The notes under the pieces: generated by a model
Databases searched by the model: none
Told to the model about the DNA's origin: nothing
Seen by the model: only the letters and a program-made list of their open reading frames with translations
Translations under genes and position numbers: made by a program
Shown here: positions 17,892 through 26,996 of the stretch, piece by piece
How the letters are laid out: each line of letters opens with the position of its first letter
Position numbering within the stretch: position 1 is the first letter of the stretch
NCBI GenBank assembly: GCA_964505215.1
Contig: CAZDGU010000008.1
Span: 1-64,000, forward strand
DNA: 64,000 nucleotides
Reading direction: 5' to 3'
Origin: Gracilimonas sp964505215
Lineage (GTDB): Bacteria; Bacteroidota; Rhodothermia; Balneolales; Balneolaceae

Positions 17892-18233
17892 TTACAGGTA
17901 AGAGCGTACTTCTTTGGCTACTTTACGGTTATACTGAAACGTCATATCTTTGTGGTTTATCAAATCTACTATTGTTCCAATACCGCAAAGACCGCCGGTA
18001 AAAATGTACAGAATCCCCATCCCAATTTGGTTGAGTATTAAGCGATGCACTCCACCCAGTCCAAAAAAACCGAGCAGACAGGTTAGCAAAATAGTTTGAG
18101 GCTCTTTACGACGCGCTCTATATACGTTTGTGAATTTAGCTGCGTCCTCCTCACTGAGATCTGAAAAAAGTTTACCGATATATACTAATTCGTCCCCTTC
18201 AAGTTCGGGTAAATGATTGATTACGTTAGCCAT
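17892..18233 (-). CDS. TM2 domain membrane protein
   Basis: A 113-residue protein whose C-terminal half is a TM2 domain: LLGFFGLGGVHRLILNQIGMGI followed by a second helix and GTIVDLINH, two transmembrane segments with the conserved GxxGxHR-type turn and an Asp-Leu pair. The N-terminal 45 residues are acidic and probably cytosolic. TM2 proteins have no single known function. It starts 1 bp after the stop of the DUF2752-like gene and is the last gene of the operon before the terminator. Confidence 0.8.
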   Translation of the reverse strand: MANVINHLPELEGDELVYIGKLFSDLSEEDAAKFTNVYRARRKEPQTILLTCLLGFFGLGGVHRLILNQIGMGILYIFTGGLCGIGTIVDLINHKDMTFQYNRKVAKEVRSYL

Positions 18234-18234
18234 T

Positions 18235-18561
18235 TTATATGCTCTTCTTTAGGTTTTTGTGTTCTGAGTATAAGTTTTTCCAAATGTGTATAATCCGGCC
18301 GCTTAAAATAACTATGGCGGCAGGTCCTGCTATGTGAGCCTCCAATGCAGCAGATACATCTCCGTGAAATGTGTAGGAAATAGAATGTCCTAATCCATCT
18401 CCCGGGCAAAATGGGATGCCAATCCAATTTAGTACGCACAGTGATGTACCTGCATTTTCGGGATTCATCAGCCCAAGCAAAAGTAAGCCTGTGCCAAGTA
18501 CAACCCACTCTATATGTTTCTTAATGAAATGCATGAATGAACTTACGTTAAGACAAACCAA
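18235..18561 (-). CDS. DUF2752-like membrane protein
   Basis: A 108-residue membrane protein with two or three hydrophobic segments. The central GIPFCPGDGLGHSI followed by GDVSAALEAH resembles the DUF2752 signature, in which the usual PGCG has become PGDG here, so the second cysteine is missing. An in-frame ATG at 18534 could also be the start. Function unknown. Spacing to both neighbours (9 bp and 1 bp) places it in the glycan operon. Confidence 0.7.
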   Translation of the reverse strand: MVCLNVSSFMHFIKKHIEWVVLGTGLLLLGLMNPENAGTSLCVLNWIGIPFCPGDGLGHSISYTFHGDVSAALEAHIAGPAAIVILSGRIIHIWKNLYSEHKNLKKSI

Positions 18562-18570
18562 ATGTTTCTA

Positions 18571-19872
18571 TTATTTTTGAATCAGTTTTTTGGGGAAGTA
18601 GTACGAGATGCCAAAAAATACACGGTTAGAGCGGTACACTTTACTGGTAGAAAAATCGGTGCCTAAAGAGATTTCCCAAAAATTAGCGAACTGATGTTCA
18701 AATGCTGCTCTGCCTGACACATACATGCCATCTTTTTGTTCATGCTTGGCAAGAACTTCTGCCGTGAAGCGTGTTTTATAATCAAAATTAACAGGGTTTC
18801 GGTATTGCACATCAATCCCTACACCTTTTGAAAAATACTTATCCGGTGTGTAGTATGGAATGCCGCCGGTAAAACTGCGAGTAGCATCCGAATAGGAAGC
18901 TTCCGCTACCGGACGAAGCCTGAACTTACTTTCCATCAGTTCCAGAAATGCACGAAGCTGAGCCTCATATCGAAAAACGTTATTGGTGTAATATTTTCCT
19001 GAAGCTGAAGCAGCCGTGGATAACCATTTATTTTTAAACCAATAATCCTGACGGTATAACTGCAATCGGCTTTGGTAATAATTTTTCTTAATTGCGGTAG
19101 AAGTAAGTTCGGAACCGCCACTTAGCTCTATAGATGTGTATATCGAATCTTTAGAAAAACTCACCCCTACTTTCCCTTCCGGAACAAAGTCTTCCTCACC
19201 TGCCAATAACGATGCAACGGTTTGAAATTGAAAGCCTTTTTCGGGTTTCCTGTGAGAAAATTCATACCCTACTCCCTGATAGGTTAGCGCAGATAAATTT
19301 CTTGTGCCGGTATCTGAAAAGTTAAGGTATTCTGTTTTAATGGTATGATTATTGGTCCTTCGGTTACCAAAATCAGCAGAAATGCCGCCGCGTATAAAGC
19401 GGTTGTTAAAATTATCATCTTTATACTCACCGAATACGGATGCCTTAACACTTTCGTTTTTGCGATAATCTGCCTTCAGCTGCTGCTTTTGATTTTTTGT
19501 AAAAAATAAGGGATAGGATTTATAAAACTCTTTTTTCTCTTCATACCCTAAATACCTAATTTCATTTTTCATGAGGGTATCAGCTCTGAGGTTGCTATTT
19601 CTATGCTCCTGAAACAGCGGGTACATGACCTCGTCCTGCCTCGCTTTTATTTTAGAGTAAACTTCTTCTCCTAATTCAAAAACCGAGGCATAACCATAGT
19701 CTGTTTGTGCGTCAATATCCCGAATACCTAACGACTCTAAGGTAGCAGCTACAGCCCACGCACTGATGGGATTGCCTATTAACTCAAACACGCTGTCAGT
19801 AATCTCTTCTACCGCTTTTTGTTGCGAAATGCCATCGGCTATTGGCAATTGGTCAGCTTTGGGATTAAGCAT
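18571..19872 (-). CDS. unknown protein with helical N-terminal domain and beta-barrel-like C-terminal domain
   Basis: Function not recognised. Residues about 15-110 are helix-rich (ITDSVFELIGNPISAW, SVFELGEEVYSKIK). Residues about 125-433 alternate hydrophobic and polar residues with many aromatic and Gly residues (TEYLNFSDTG, ASASGKYYTNN, WEISLGTDFSTS, NRVFFGISYYF), which reads like outer-membrane beta strands. No signal peptide is visible at the N terminus, which is odd for a barrel. Its ATG overlaps the end of the interrupted glycosyltransferase by 8 bp, so it may be part of the same export or synthesis machine. Alternatives are a wrong start or a split gene. Confidence 0.55.
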   Translation of the reverse strand: MLNPKADQLPIADGISQQKAVEEITDSVFELIGNPISAWAVAATLESLGIRDIDAQTDYGYASVFELGEEVYSKIKARQDEVMYPLFQEHRNSNLRADTLMKNEIRYLGYEEKKEFYKSYPLFFTKNQKQQLKADYRKNESVKASVFGEYKDDNFNNRFIRGGISADFGNRRTNNHTIKTEYLNFSDTGTRNLSALTYQGVGYEFSHRKPEKGFQFQTVASLLAGEEDFVPEGKVGVSFSKDSIYTSIELSGGSELTSTAIKKNYYQSRLQLYRQDYWFKNKWLSTAASASGKYYTNNVFRYEAQLRAFLELMESKFRLRPVAEASYSDATRSFTGGIPYYTPDKYFSKGVGIDVQYRNPVNFDYKTRFTAEVLAKHEQKDGMYVSGRAAFEHQFANFWEISLGTDFSTSKVYRSNRVFFGISYYFPKKLIQK

Positions 19873-21442
19873 AAACCTCCTCCTCTAAATGCTCCAGCAA
19901 ATCAGCCACGGCTTTGGCCTTTATATTATGTTTCCATGGGTTTCTGGGTAGTTCCCTAAGCCGCTGATAGGATTCATAATAGGCATTAACTGATTTTTCG
20001 GTAGTGAAGGATAACAACACACGCTCTCGAGATTTTCTGCCATATTCTAAGCGTAAATCAGTGTCGGTTAGCAGTTTGATAACACCGTTGGCGATAGATT
20101 GTTCATCTCTTGGCTTACATAAAATTCCGCAACCTTCCAGTGCATCCCTGATTCCTCCCACATCGGTAGCCACAACGGGTCGGCCACAGCTCATAGATTC
20201 AATAACCGTATAGGGGAAGCCTTCTGAGATAGAAGTAAGTACCGAGATGTCCCCTTCATTAAAAATAGTGCTGGGCTGATCATGAAATCCCTCAAAATGA
20301 AACGTACTGCCAAGCTTTAGCTTTTTAATTAATGCCCTGCACTTTTTCACATACTCTTTATCCACTTCCAGGCTTCCAAAAACTTTAAATTGAACCTCCG
20401 GAATATGCTTTTTTACAATAGCGGCTGTACGAATCATGGTTTCAATATCTTTCAACGGAAAAATTTGAGCCACTGCAACTACAGTAGGAATATTACGATT
20501 CTTGGATGGTTTAGGAACGGGTTTAAATAAATCGGTATTTACCCCATTATAGATAGGAATAATATGTTCTTCTTTAGCCTCAAATCGCTTTTCCCAATCA
20601 GCGTTGGCCGTAGTAACCGGTGAAATTTGGTCTGCCGTATGATACACTGCACGGCTAACCAGAGTAGATAAATTAACCAAAAACCGTTTCGAAAAATATG
20701 GCATATCGGCCTGGCCTACGTTAATAAGTCGTTATCTCATATACACGCCATGGTCGGTTACCAAGCTTGGAATTCCGTATTCATACTTAGCAGCTATAGA
20801 AACTAATGCCGGAAAACCTGCTAATGTAGCATGTGTGAGGTCAGTTTTGGGTGAAACCGTTACCGCAACAGGCATTAAAAAGTGATATAGCCAACGCATT
20901 CCAAAAGTCAGATCAAGCACCCGTGGCTGCTCAGCAGAAGACAAATCTGATTCTTCATAATACGTAAAAATGGCTTCTTTAAACTCATCCCAAAGCAAAG
21001 TTTGCCTCATCGTTTGCTTATAATCATAGTGCTGGAAGTATTTCCAAAAGCCGTACAGTATTTCACTTATAAAAGTAACATCGCTATAAGGATTGAATAA
21101 AATTTTGATAAACTCATCAAATAGCGGCTTGAAGTATTTTTTTGTGGTAGCGTGGGTTGAACGTGCTTTTTTCTCTATTTGGTGTGAAAAAGAGCGCTGG
21201 CTGTCGTAATAATCGGAAGGTTCATCTACACCCCAAAGCGGGATATGAATAATATTTTTCACATTATGAGGCACCCGATACCGGGCTTCCACATACGGAT
21301 TACCGGTAACAGCCATTATTTCAAAATCAACCTTACCATTCAGTTCGGTGCATAAAATATGCGACCAAGTAGAAACTCCTCCGCCACTGTAGGGATAGGA
21401 ACCTTCGGTCTGGAATAATACATTTGGCCTTTTACGTTCCAT
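19865..21442 (-). pseudogene. PelF-like GT4 glycosyltransferase broken by one in-frame stop
   Basis: A glycosyltransferase of the PelF type (N-terminal DUF3492 domain plus GT4 domain), probably using a nucleotide sugar for an extracellular polysaccharide. The start MERKRPNVLFQTEG and SGGGVSTWSHIL are typical. A TAA at 20732-20734 (coding strand) ends the first 236 codons at TDHGVYMR. The frame then continues RLINVGQAD for nine codons to an internal ATG at 20704 and 279 more codons with the GT4 signatures HIIPIYNGVNTDLF, EGFHDQ and SISEGFPYTVIESMSCGRPVVATDVGG. PelF proteins usually read HGVYMRER here, so GAA to TAA explains the break. Restored length is about 525 residues. A sequencing error is possible; two separate polypeptides are less likely. 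Confidence 0.85.
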
Positions 21443-22628
21443 AATTGGAGTAATTCTTTGATGCTCCTAAGTTGTTTATCATTTGCCTGTAGCTGTCAAA
21501 AATATATTCCCAGGTATGAAATTCACGAACTCGCTGATGGCGCTTTTCCACTTCTGATATAAACTTTGATTGCTGATTCCAAAGAGATTGTACCCGAAGG
21601 GCTATTTGTACAGGCTTTGTATCCGGGTTGAAGGTTAACCCAAACTTGTCTGTTAAATCTCCAACTTCAGGACCAACCGGTAATGCTTTATGCGCAAGAG
21701 CCTCTAACATTACTAAAGGCTGTGATTCGTTCAAGCTGGTTATACACAGAAAATCCAAATCCTGATAATAGTCTTTAGCGTTTTCATTCCAAATGCATTC
21801 TAATTGCGGATAATTTTCAGCTTTATCACGAACAGCTTTTTCAAGCTCTTTCTCGTTAGCCTCACAAATTATCATTCTGAATTTTGGCTTAAGCTCTAAC
21901 GGCTTAAAAGCTTCCACGAGATCTAAAAATGCCAGGGGATTTTTCATAGCCGCACAGCGTCCAACCCAGCCAATAACAGGTTCTGAATTTCTTTTTTTAT
22001 GACCTGTTAGCCATTCAGCCGGAATGCCATTTGGTATATAGGTACTGTCTGTTGCGCCCAACTGCTGCTGAAAGGGAATATTAACTTTTGAAACGGTAAC
22101 CGTTTGTTTAGCAACTTTATATGTTCTTTCCGCCAGTTTTTTAAAAATAGATACCGTTTTTTCTTTACCGGAATGGTCCGTTGGAATTTTATATCCGCAC
22201 TCCAGCGCAACGGCTCCCATTTCTACTTCTTTCCAGTAAATTGCGTGTTCTGTTAACAACATTGGCAGCTCACTGTCCTCAGAAATTTGTGCGCCAAGCC
22301 AACCCGCAAAACCGGTATTTGTTACATGAACAAGATTATTATCATCAATAAAAGGCTGCAGCTGACCGCTCACAGTCCCGTACCATTCTTGCATGGCGAT
22401 GCCTGCATTTTCCGGAAGAGCCGGAGGCAAAATCCGTTCAAAATCTTTAACATTATCCGGGATGGGATAAAGCGACTTATGCGGATCCAACTCCTGAAAC
22501 TCATCCGTAGCAATTTGTATAATAGAAAAGGAAAAGTCAGATAAGTGGGTTAAATATTGATACACCCATTCGCTTACCCCTCCCCGGTACCACGGATACG
22601 TTCCTTCAATTATTAGTAATACATTCAT
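21432..22628 (-). CDS. PelF-like GT4 glycosyltransferase
   Basis: A 398-residue GT4-fold glycosyltransferase. It begins MNVLLIIEGTYPWYRGGVSEWVYQYL, the DUF3492/PelF-type N terminus. The C-terminal half has GWVGRCAAMKNP and SLNESQPLVMLEA, the nucleotide-sugar-binding EX7E-like region. It is shorter than its operon paralogue and its HAIYW (in LTEHAIYWKE) replaces HGVY. The 3' end overlaps the start of the paralogue by 11 bp. PelF adds sugars in the Pel polysaccharide system; no pelA, pelE or pelG are present, so the product here is unknown. Confidence 0.85.
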   Translation of the reverse strand: MNVLLIIEGTYPWYRGGVSEWVYQYLTHLSDFSFSIIQIATDEFQELDPHKSLYPIPDNVKDFERILPPALPENAGIAMQEWYGTVSGQLQPFIDDNNLVHVTNTGFAGWLGAQISEDSELPMLLTEHAIYWKEVEMGAVALECGYKIPTDHSGKEKTVSIFKKLAERTYKVAKQTVTVSKVNIPFQQQLGATDSTYIPNGIPAEWLTGHKKRNSEPVIGWVGRCAAMKNPLAFLDLVEAFKPLELKPKFRMIICEANEKELEKAVRDKAENYPQLECIWNENAKDYYQDLDFLCITSLNESQPLVMLEALAHKALPVGPEVGDLTDKFGLTFNPDTKPVQIALRVQSLWNQQSKFISEVEKRHQRVREFHTWEYIFDSYRQMINNLGASKNYSNYGT

Positions 22629-22643
22629 ATTGGAGAGCTTATT

Positions 22644-23579
22644 TTAGCCATTTTGTTTAGCGTATAAACGATACAAAATAGAGCCGGACTGTTTTATAAG
22701 GCGCGAAACTAACTCATACTCGGTTGATGAAAACAGAACAGACCGTTTTAAGACTAAAATTCCGAACATAGTAGCCTGATCGGGGATATTCATATTATTC
22801 ATCAATAAATCCCGTTCACTTACAGCAAATAGCGGTACTCCAATTTCAGCAGCCAACCCCTCCTTTTTCGAAAATTCTATAAAAAAGCCACGGTTTTCAT
22901 TAAAAATATAATTACTTAAATATGGTTGGCGGCTTTCACGTAAAAAATCCACACTTTTCTCTTGAAGAATATCTCCGGCATTTGCTGGCTTTTGGCCGGT
23001 CTCGGTATGCAGAAGAAGAGTTTCAGATTGCCGGTCTTGAACACGCCAAAATCCAATGAAGTTGGTTTTCAGAATATTATTCAATCCGCTGCATAACGTA
23101 GCCACAGTTTTATGAAAGGAACCTGAAATAGCCGTTTCCATGAGTTTCATAACCAATTTGTCTTTTTTCTTGGTCATATTCTCATCTAAATCTGTTACCC
23201 TTACATCGGTAACTATTTTCATGCGAATAATTTCGAGCAGCTTCTGCCTATCGTTATTGATAATCTCTTTTTTGATGAAATCGGCTGCTCCTAAGTCGTA
23301 GGCTTTTTGCTCTTTTTCAACCGTTGGCAAGTTTGTCATAATCAAAACCGGAATTTTCTTCTTATGCTCATCCAGCCGTATGGATTCCAAAAATTCCAGC
23401 CCTGAAATACCGGGCATGTGTATGTCTGATAATATTAAATTGATTTCTGTCTCAGAAAGTATATCAATCGCTTCCTGTACGTTATGCGCATTATATACTA
23501 CAAACTCTTTCTTAAGTATGTTCTTAAGCATGTAGTGTATGGGAGCGTCGTCATCAATTACTAAAACCTTAAAACTCAT
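22644..23579 (-). CDS. response regulator with receiver and GAF-like sensor region
   Basis: 311 residues. A receiver domain (1-125) has the acidic pair Asp9/Asp10, the phosphoacceptor Asp52 in LILSDIHMPG and a conserved Lys in DFIKKE. The C-terminal region (about 135-311) is not DNA-binding; it resembles a GAF-type fold (SGSFHKTVATLCSGLNN, FIGFWRV, EIGVPLFAV, GILVLKRS). The output is thus probably a protein or ligand interaction. It lies 9 bp downstream of the hybrid kinase and 15 bp upstream of the glycosyltransferase, so it likely couples signalling to the operon's product. Confidence 0.82.
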   Translation of the reverse strand: MSFKVLVIDDDAPIHYMLKNILKKEFVVYNAHNVQEAIDILSETEINLILSDIHMPGISGLEFLESIRLDEHKKKIPVLIMTNLPTVEKEQKAYDLGAADFIKKEIINNDRQKLLEIIRMKIVTDVRVTDLDENMTKKKDKLVMKLMETAISGSFHKTVATLCSGLNNILKTNFIGFWRVQDRQSETLLLHTETGQKPANAGDILQEKSVDFLRESRQPYLSNYIFNENRGFFIEFSKKEGLAAEIGVPLFAVSERDLLMNNMNIPDQATMFGILVLKRSVLFSSTEYELVSRLIKQSGSILYRLYAKQNG

Positions 23580-23588
23580 ATAATTAAT

Positions 23589-24731
23589 CTAATTTTTATT
23601 TATCGGCAGTTTAATAAAGAAGGTTGTGCCTTTATTTACTTCTGATTCTGCCCAAATTTTTCCGTTATGAAGTTCAACATAGATTCGCACAATATTTAAC
23701 CCGAGGCCGGTTCCGGTTTCTCCATCGGTTCCTTTCCGGGATATTTTTTTTGTGTTTTCAAACAATAGAGGGAGCTTATCTTCAGGAATACCAATTCCGG
23801 TATCTCGCACGGTAATAAGAACCTCCTGCTGATTTTCCTTTACTTCAATCCATACTTTTCCGCCCGAAGGCGTAAATTTTAATGCGTTTGAAACTATGTT
23901 ATTAACCACAATTTCTATTTTCTTGCGATCTGCTAACATAGTGATATCTTTCGGGTCCAGTAAATAAGCCAAGTTAATTTCTTTGGCCGTAGCTTTTGCC
24001 AAGTTTATAGAAATAACTCGCTTAATCAGCTCCGAAACAGCTATTTGTGAATAATTTAGCTGACCTGCATTTCTGTTCCTGGACTCAGTATCTAAAACTT
24101 CGAGCGCTAAATTCAATAAGTTAACACCGCTCTCCTCAATTACGGATAGCATGTGTTGTTGCTCTTCATCCGAAATTTCCAAACTGCTTCTCATTAGTTT
24201 TACTAAACCTATAATGCCGGTTAGCGGATTTTTAATGTCGTGACTCACCGTTCGTACTAATTCATCTTTCTCCCTATTCAACATGCTTAGGGTTTGCTCA
24301 CGCTCTTGTAGAGTTTGAATGCGCTGATTAAGCTGTTTTTGTAAAAAACGAATATGTAAATGAGTTTTAATGCGAGCTAAAGTTTCTGCTTTTTGAATGG
24401 GTTTGGTAATGTAATCAACGCCACCATGTTTAAAAGCCTCAACTATATCTTTTGACTCTGACAATGAGCTTAGAAAAATAACGGGGATATCTTCCAAATC
24501 CTCGTTACGTTTTAACTCTTTGATTACCTCAAACCCGTTCATTTCGGGCATAATAATATCAAGCAATATGAGGTCCGGATTGTGTTCTCTGGCCAATTCT
24601 AATGCTTTTTCACCATTTGTTGCTTCAAGGAAACTGTACCCTTCTTTAGCCAATACATGAGTTAGCAAATGGAGATTTGTCGGTGTATCATCAACAAGTA
24701 AAAGTAAGCTGTCTTTAGCTTTTGGCGACAT
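23589..24731 (-). CDS. receiver-histidine kinase (cytoplasmic hybrid)
   Basis: 380 residues without transmembrane segments. An N-terminal receiver (1-130) has Asp14/Asp15 and phosphoacceptor Asp58 in LILLDIIMPE. A coiled-coil link (about 130-155) leads to HisKA with His164 in TVSHDIKNPL and HATPase_c with NNIVSNALKF (N box), DTGIGIPED (G1) and GTGLGLNIV (G2). Such receiver-first kinases usually receive phosphate from another kinase. It is the first gene of the operon and the pair with the next gene suggests a phosphorelay. Confidence 0.9.
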   Translation of the reverse strand: MSPKAKDSLLLLVDDTPTNLHLLTHVLAKEGYSFLEATNGEKALELAREHNPDLILLDIIMPEMNGFEVIKELKRNEDLEDIPVIFLSSLSESKDIVEAFKHGGVDYITKPIQKAETLARIKTHLHIRFLQKQLNQRIQTLQEREQTLSMLNREKDELVRTVSHDIKNPLTGIIGLVKLMRSSLEISDEEQQHMLSVIEESGVNLLNLALEVLDTESRNRNAGQLNYSQIAVSELIKRVISINLAKATAKEINLAYLLDPKDITMLADRKKIEIVVNNIVSNALKFTPSGGKVWIEVKENQQEVLITVRDTGIGIPEDKLPLLFENTKKISRKGTDGETGTGLGLNIVRIYVELHNGKIWAESEVNKGTTFFIKLPINKN

Positions 24732-25058
24732 GTAAAAACGTTGTTACAGTAAATTGCAGTTTCTAAAAAGACCCACGTCAAGGTAGGCCTATTTCTTAAA
24801 ACTGCTCAATTAAAATTCATTCATAAATGCAGTTTGGAATATGTCTGATGAATTTCCGGCAGATCAGCTGACATAACTCAATTCAAAATAAAGAGAATAT
24901 ATCAACCCAGCGCAAGTAGCATTCCCGGAAACTGTTTGCAGTTGAGGGGTTTGCGAATTACCTGAAAATAGAATATTGTTTGATTATCCGTTTTTAATTG
25001 AAATCCGAATTTGGTTTAATTAAATCACCGTAAAATAACTCACCTAAATTGTATTGAT
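24732..25058. other. divergent intergenic region
   Basis: About 327 bp between the operon's first gene (- strand) and the lipoprotein hydrolase (+ strand). Both promoters should lie here. I found no clear -7 element, hairpin or repeat. Confidence 0.5.
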
Positions 25059-26111
25059 ATGAAAACGTCCGATAAAATAAGAAGTTTGATTTTTTTCTCT
25101 GCCCTCTTTCTGTGCATAAGCGCCTTTTTGGCAAGCGGCTGTTCAAAAACAGAATCAAACCAATTAAGAGATTACTTCAACTATAATGAAGATGGCATTG
25201 AAACAGCCGGCGTAAGAATGATACCTATCAATACGCCTAAAGGTGAGTTTGAAGTTTGGACCAAGCGATTTGGGACCAATCCTGATGTTAAAATTCTGCT
25301 GCTGCATGGCGGCCCCGGAATGACACACGAGTATTTTGAAGCCGTTGAGACTTTTTTTCAAAGGGAAGGCTATGAGTTTTATTTATACGACCAGCTGGGT
25401 TCTTATTACAGCGATCAACCTACCGACACTTCACTTTGGAATATTGAACGGTTTGTGGATGAAGTGGATCAGGTTCGAAAAGCTATTGGCGGAGATGAAT
25501 CTAACTTTTATATCATCGGTAATTCCTGGGGTGGTTTATTAGGCATGGAATATGCTTTAAAACATCAGGACCAAATGAAAGGATTAGTTGTTGCCAACAT
25601 GATGGCTAATATTGAAGAATATAACGTATATGCCGAAAAGCTTTCAAGTGAGCTTCCCACCGACATACTGAAGGAAATAAAAGCATTTGAGGAAATGGGA
25701 GACTTTAAGGATCCAAGATATATGGAGCTGTTATTAGAACATTATTATCCTAAGCATGTGTGCCGGCTGGATGAGTGGCCGGATGCTGTTCTCCGTGCCT
25801 TCGAGCATGGCAACGACCAAATCTACAATTTAATGCAAGGCCCCAGTGAAATGGGCATTATTGGCGATGCCGTACTGGCCGATTGGGACATTAAGCCCAG
25901 GCTAAAAAACATTTCTGTTCCTACTTTAATGGTTGGCGCCAAATACGATACCATGGATCCAAAAGCCATGGAAGAACAAAGCAAAATGGTGCAAAACGGC
26001 CGGTATTTATATTGTCCAAACGGAAGCCATTTGGCTATGTGGGATGATCAGGAAGTATTTATGAATGGCGTCATCAGCTTTATTAACGATGTGGATGAAG
26101 GAAGTTTCTAA
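25059..26111 (+). CDS. lipoprotein proline iminopeptidase-like S33 hydrolase
   Basis: An alpha/beta hydrolase of the proline iminopeptidase (S33) type, carried on a lipoprotein. The signal peptide ends in a lipobox with Cys28 (LASGCSK), so the enzyme is tethered to a periplasmic-facing membrane. The oxyanion region reads LLLHGGPGMTHEYF, YDQLGSYYSDQP gives the S33 DQxGxGxS-like block, and Ser156 in IIGNSWGG is the nucleophile. Asp in GAKYDTMDP and His in CPNGSHLAMWDD complete the triad. It likely removes N-terminal residues from peptides, but amide/ester substrates are not excluded. Monocistronic. Confidence 0.85.
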   Translation: MKTSDKIRSLIFFSALFLCISAFLASGCSKTESNQLRDYFNYNEDGIETAGVRMIPINTPKGEFEVWTKRFGTNPDVKILLLHGGPGMTHEYFEAVETFFQREGYEFYLYDQLGSYYSDQPTDTSLWNIERFVDEVDQVRKAIGGDESNFYIIGNSWGGLLGMEYALKHQDQMKGLVVANMMANIEEYNVYAEKLSSELPTDILKEIKAFEEMGDFKDPRYMELLLEHYYPKHVCRLDEWPDAVLRAFEHGNDQIYNLMQGPSEMGIIGDAVLADWDIKPRLKNISVPTLMVGAKYDTMDPKAMEEQSKMVQNGRYLYCPNGSHLAMWDDQEVFMNGVISFINDVDEGSF

Positions 26112-26204
26112 TTAGAAACATCAACTTGGAAGAAAGTATGAGGCGTGCTTTCATCCTAATCACTCCTCCTTAACGATTTATAAAACAGTTTTTTAAAAAC
26201 TCAG

Positions 26205-26945
26205 CTAATAATCAAAGTCATCCATCAGTTCGATAGGCTCTTTTGGCATGGCTAAAGAAAGTACAAAATAAACCAAAAAGCTTGTTCCCCAGCCTACAAA
26301 GCCAAGTGCTACAAAGGCAAAACGGACCACGGTTGAACTTATGCCAAAGTATTTTGCCAAGCCGCCACAAACGCCTGCCCATTTTTTATCTGTACGGGAT
26401 TTCATCAGTTTTTTAGATTCCCGATAGCCATAATTATTGATGTTGTAAGCCGACCCAAATCCCTCCTCCACTTTATCATCCAGTGCATTTGACAAAGTAG
26501 AAGCCGAGCCGGTTGATGAATATTCTACATTTTCAGCCCCGGGTATATCAGAATACCCCGAAATATCTGCTTTTGCTTTCTTAGCTTGTTTTTTCTGAGC
26601 TTTTTTAAACTTTCGGGTTCGTTTTCGGTCTCCCACTAAATAGCCGAAGCCCACCAATGTAATCAGCCCGCCTCCAATTATGGGCAAGGCGCCAATCATA
26701 CTTTCTACAAAGCCGCCCAAGCCTTCACCAATAGGAAATCCGATTGAATGTACTAAAAATGACATGGCAATAAAGAGCATAGCCATGCCCGAAATAGTGG
26801 CTATATTCCAAATGCTTTTTCCGGTTTCTTTTTCTTCTTCAACCATAAATTCTTGCAGAGTTGTGTTTAAATCTGCATCACTGAATCCAAGTGAAGAGGC
26901 CGTAGTACTTTGGGAAGATTGTTTTGTTTTAAATTGATTAGCCAT
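26205..26945 (-). CDS. PspC-domain membrane protein
   Basis: 246 residues. The C-terminal 60 residues form a PspC domain (LMKSRTDKKWAGVCGGLAKY then FVGWGTSFLVYFVLSLAMP), the cytoplasmic-membrane part of the phage-shock family. N-terminally, a helical stretch (about 1-40) precedes two hydrophobic segments (about 46-66 and 77-104), followed by a basic KKAQKKQAKK linker. PspC-like proteins respond to envelope stress, but the exact role here is unknown. It starts 51 bp after the fthC-like gene on the same strand and could be co-transcribed. Confidence 0.8.
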   Translation of the reverse strand: MANQFKTKQSSQSTTASSLGFSDADLNTTLQEFMVEEEKETGKSIWNIATISGMAMLFIAMSFLVHSIGFPIGEGLGGFVESMIGALPIIGGGLITLVGFGYLVGDRKRTRKFKKAQKKQAKKAKADISGYSDIPGAENVEYSSTGSASTLSNALDDKVEEGFGSAYNINNYGYRESKKLMKSRTDKKWAGVCGGLAKYFGISSTVVRFAFVALGFVGWGTSFLVYFVLSLAMPKEPIELMDDFDY

Positions 26946-26996
26946 AATAATTTTGTTTTGAATACAAGCATACCCTACGCATAATGTAAGGCATTG

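Noticed and set aside
18221..18508. Alternative - strand frame overlapping the DUF2752-like gene
   Set aside because: Cys/Arg/His-rich, no membrane or family pattern; the other frame has hydrophobic segments and the DUF2752 motif.
19865..20704. A separate small glycosyltransferase starting at the ATG 20704
   Set aside because: The frame and PelF-type sequence continue uninterrupted across the TAA, so one broken gene explains both parts better.
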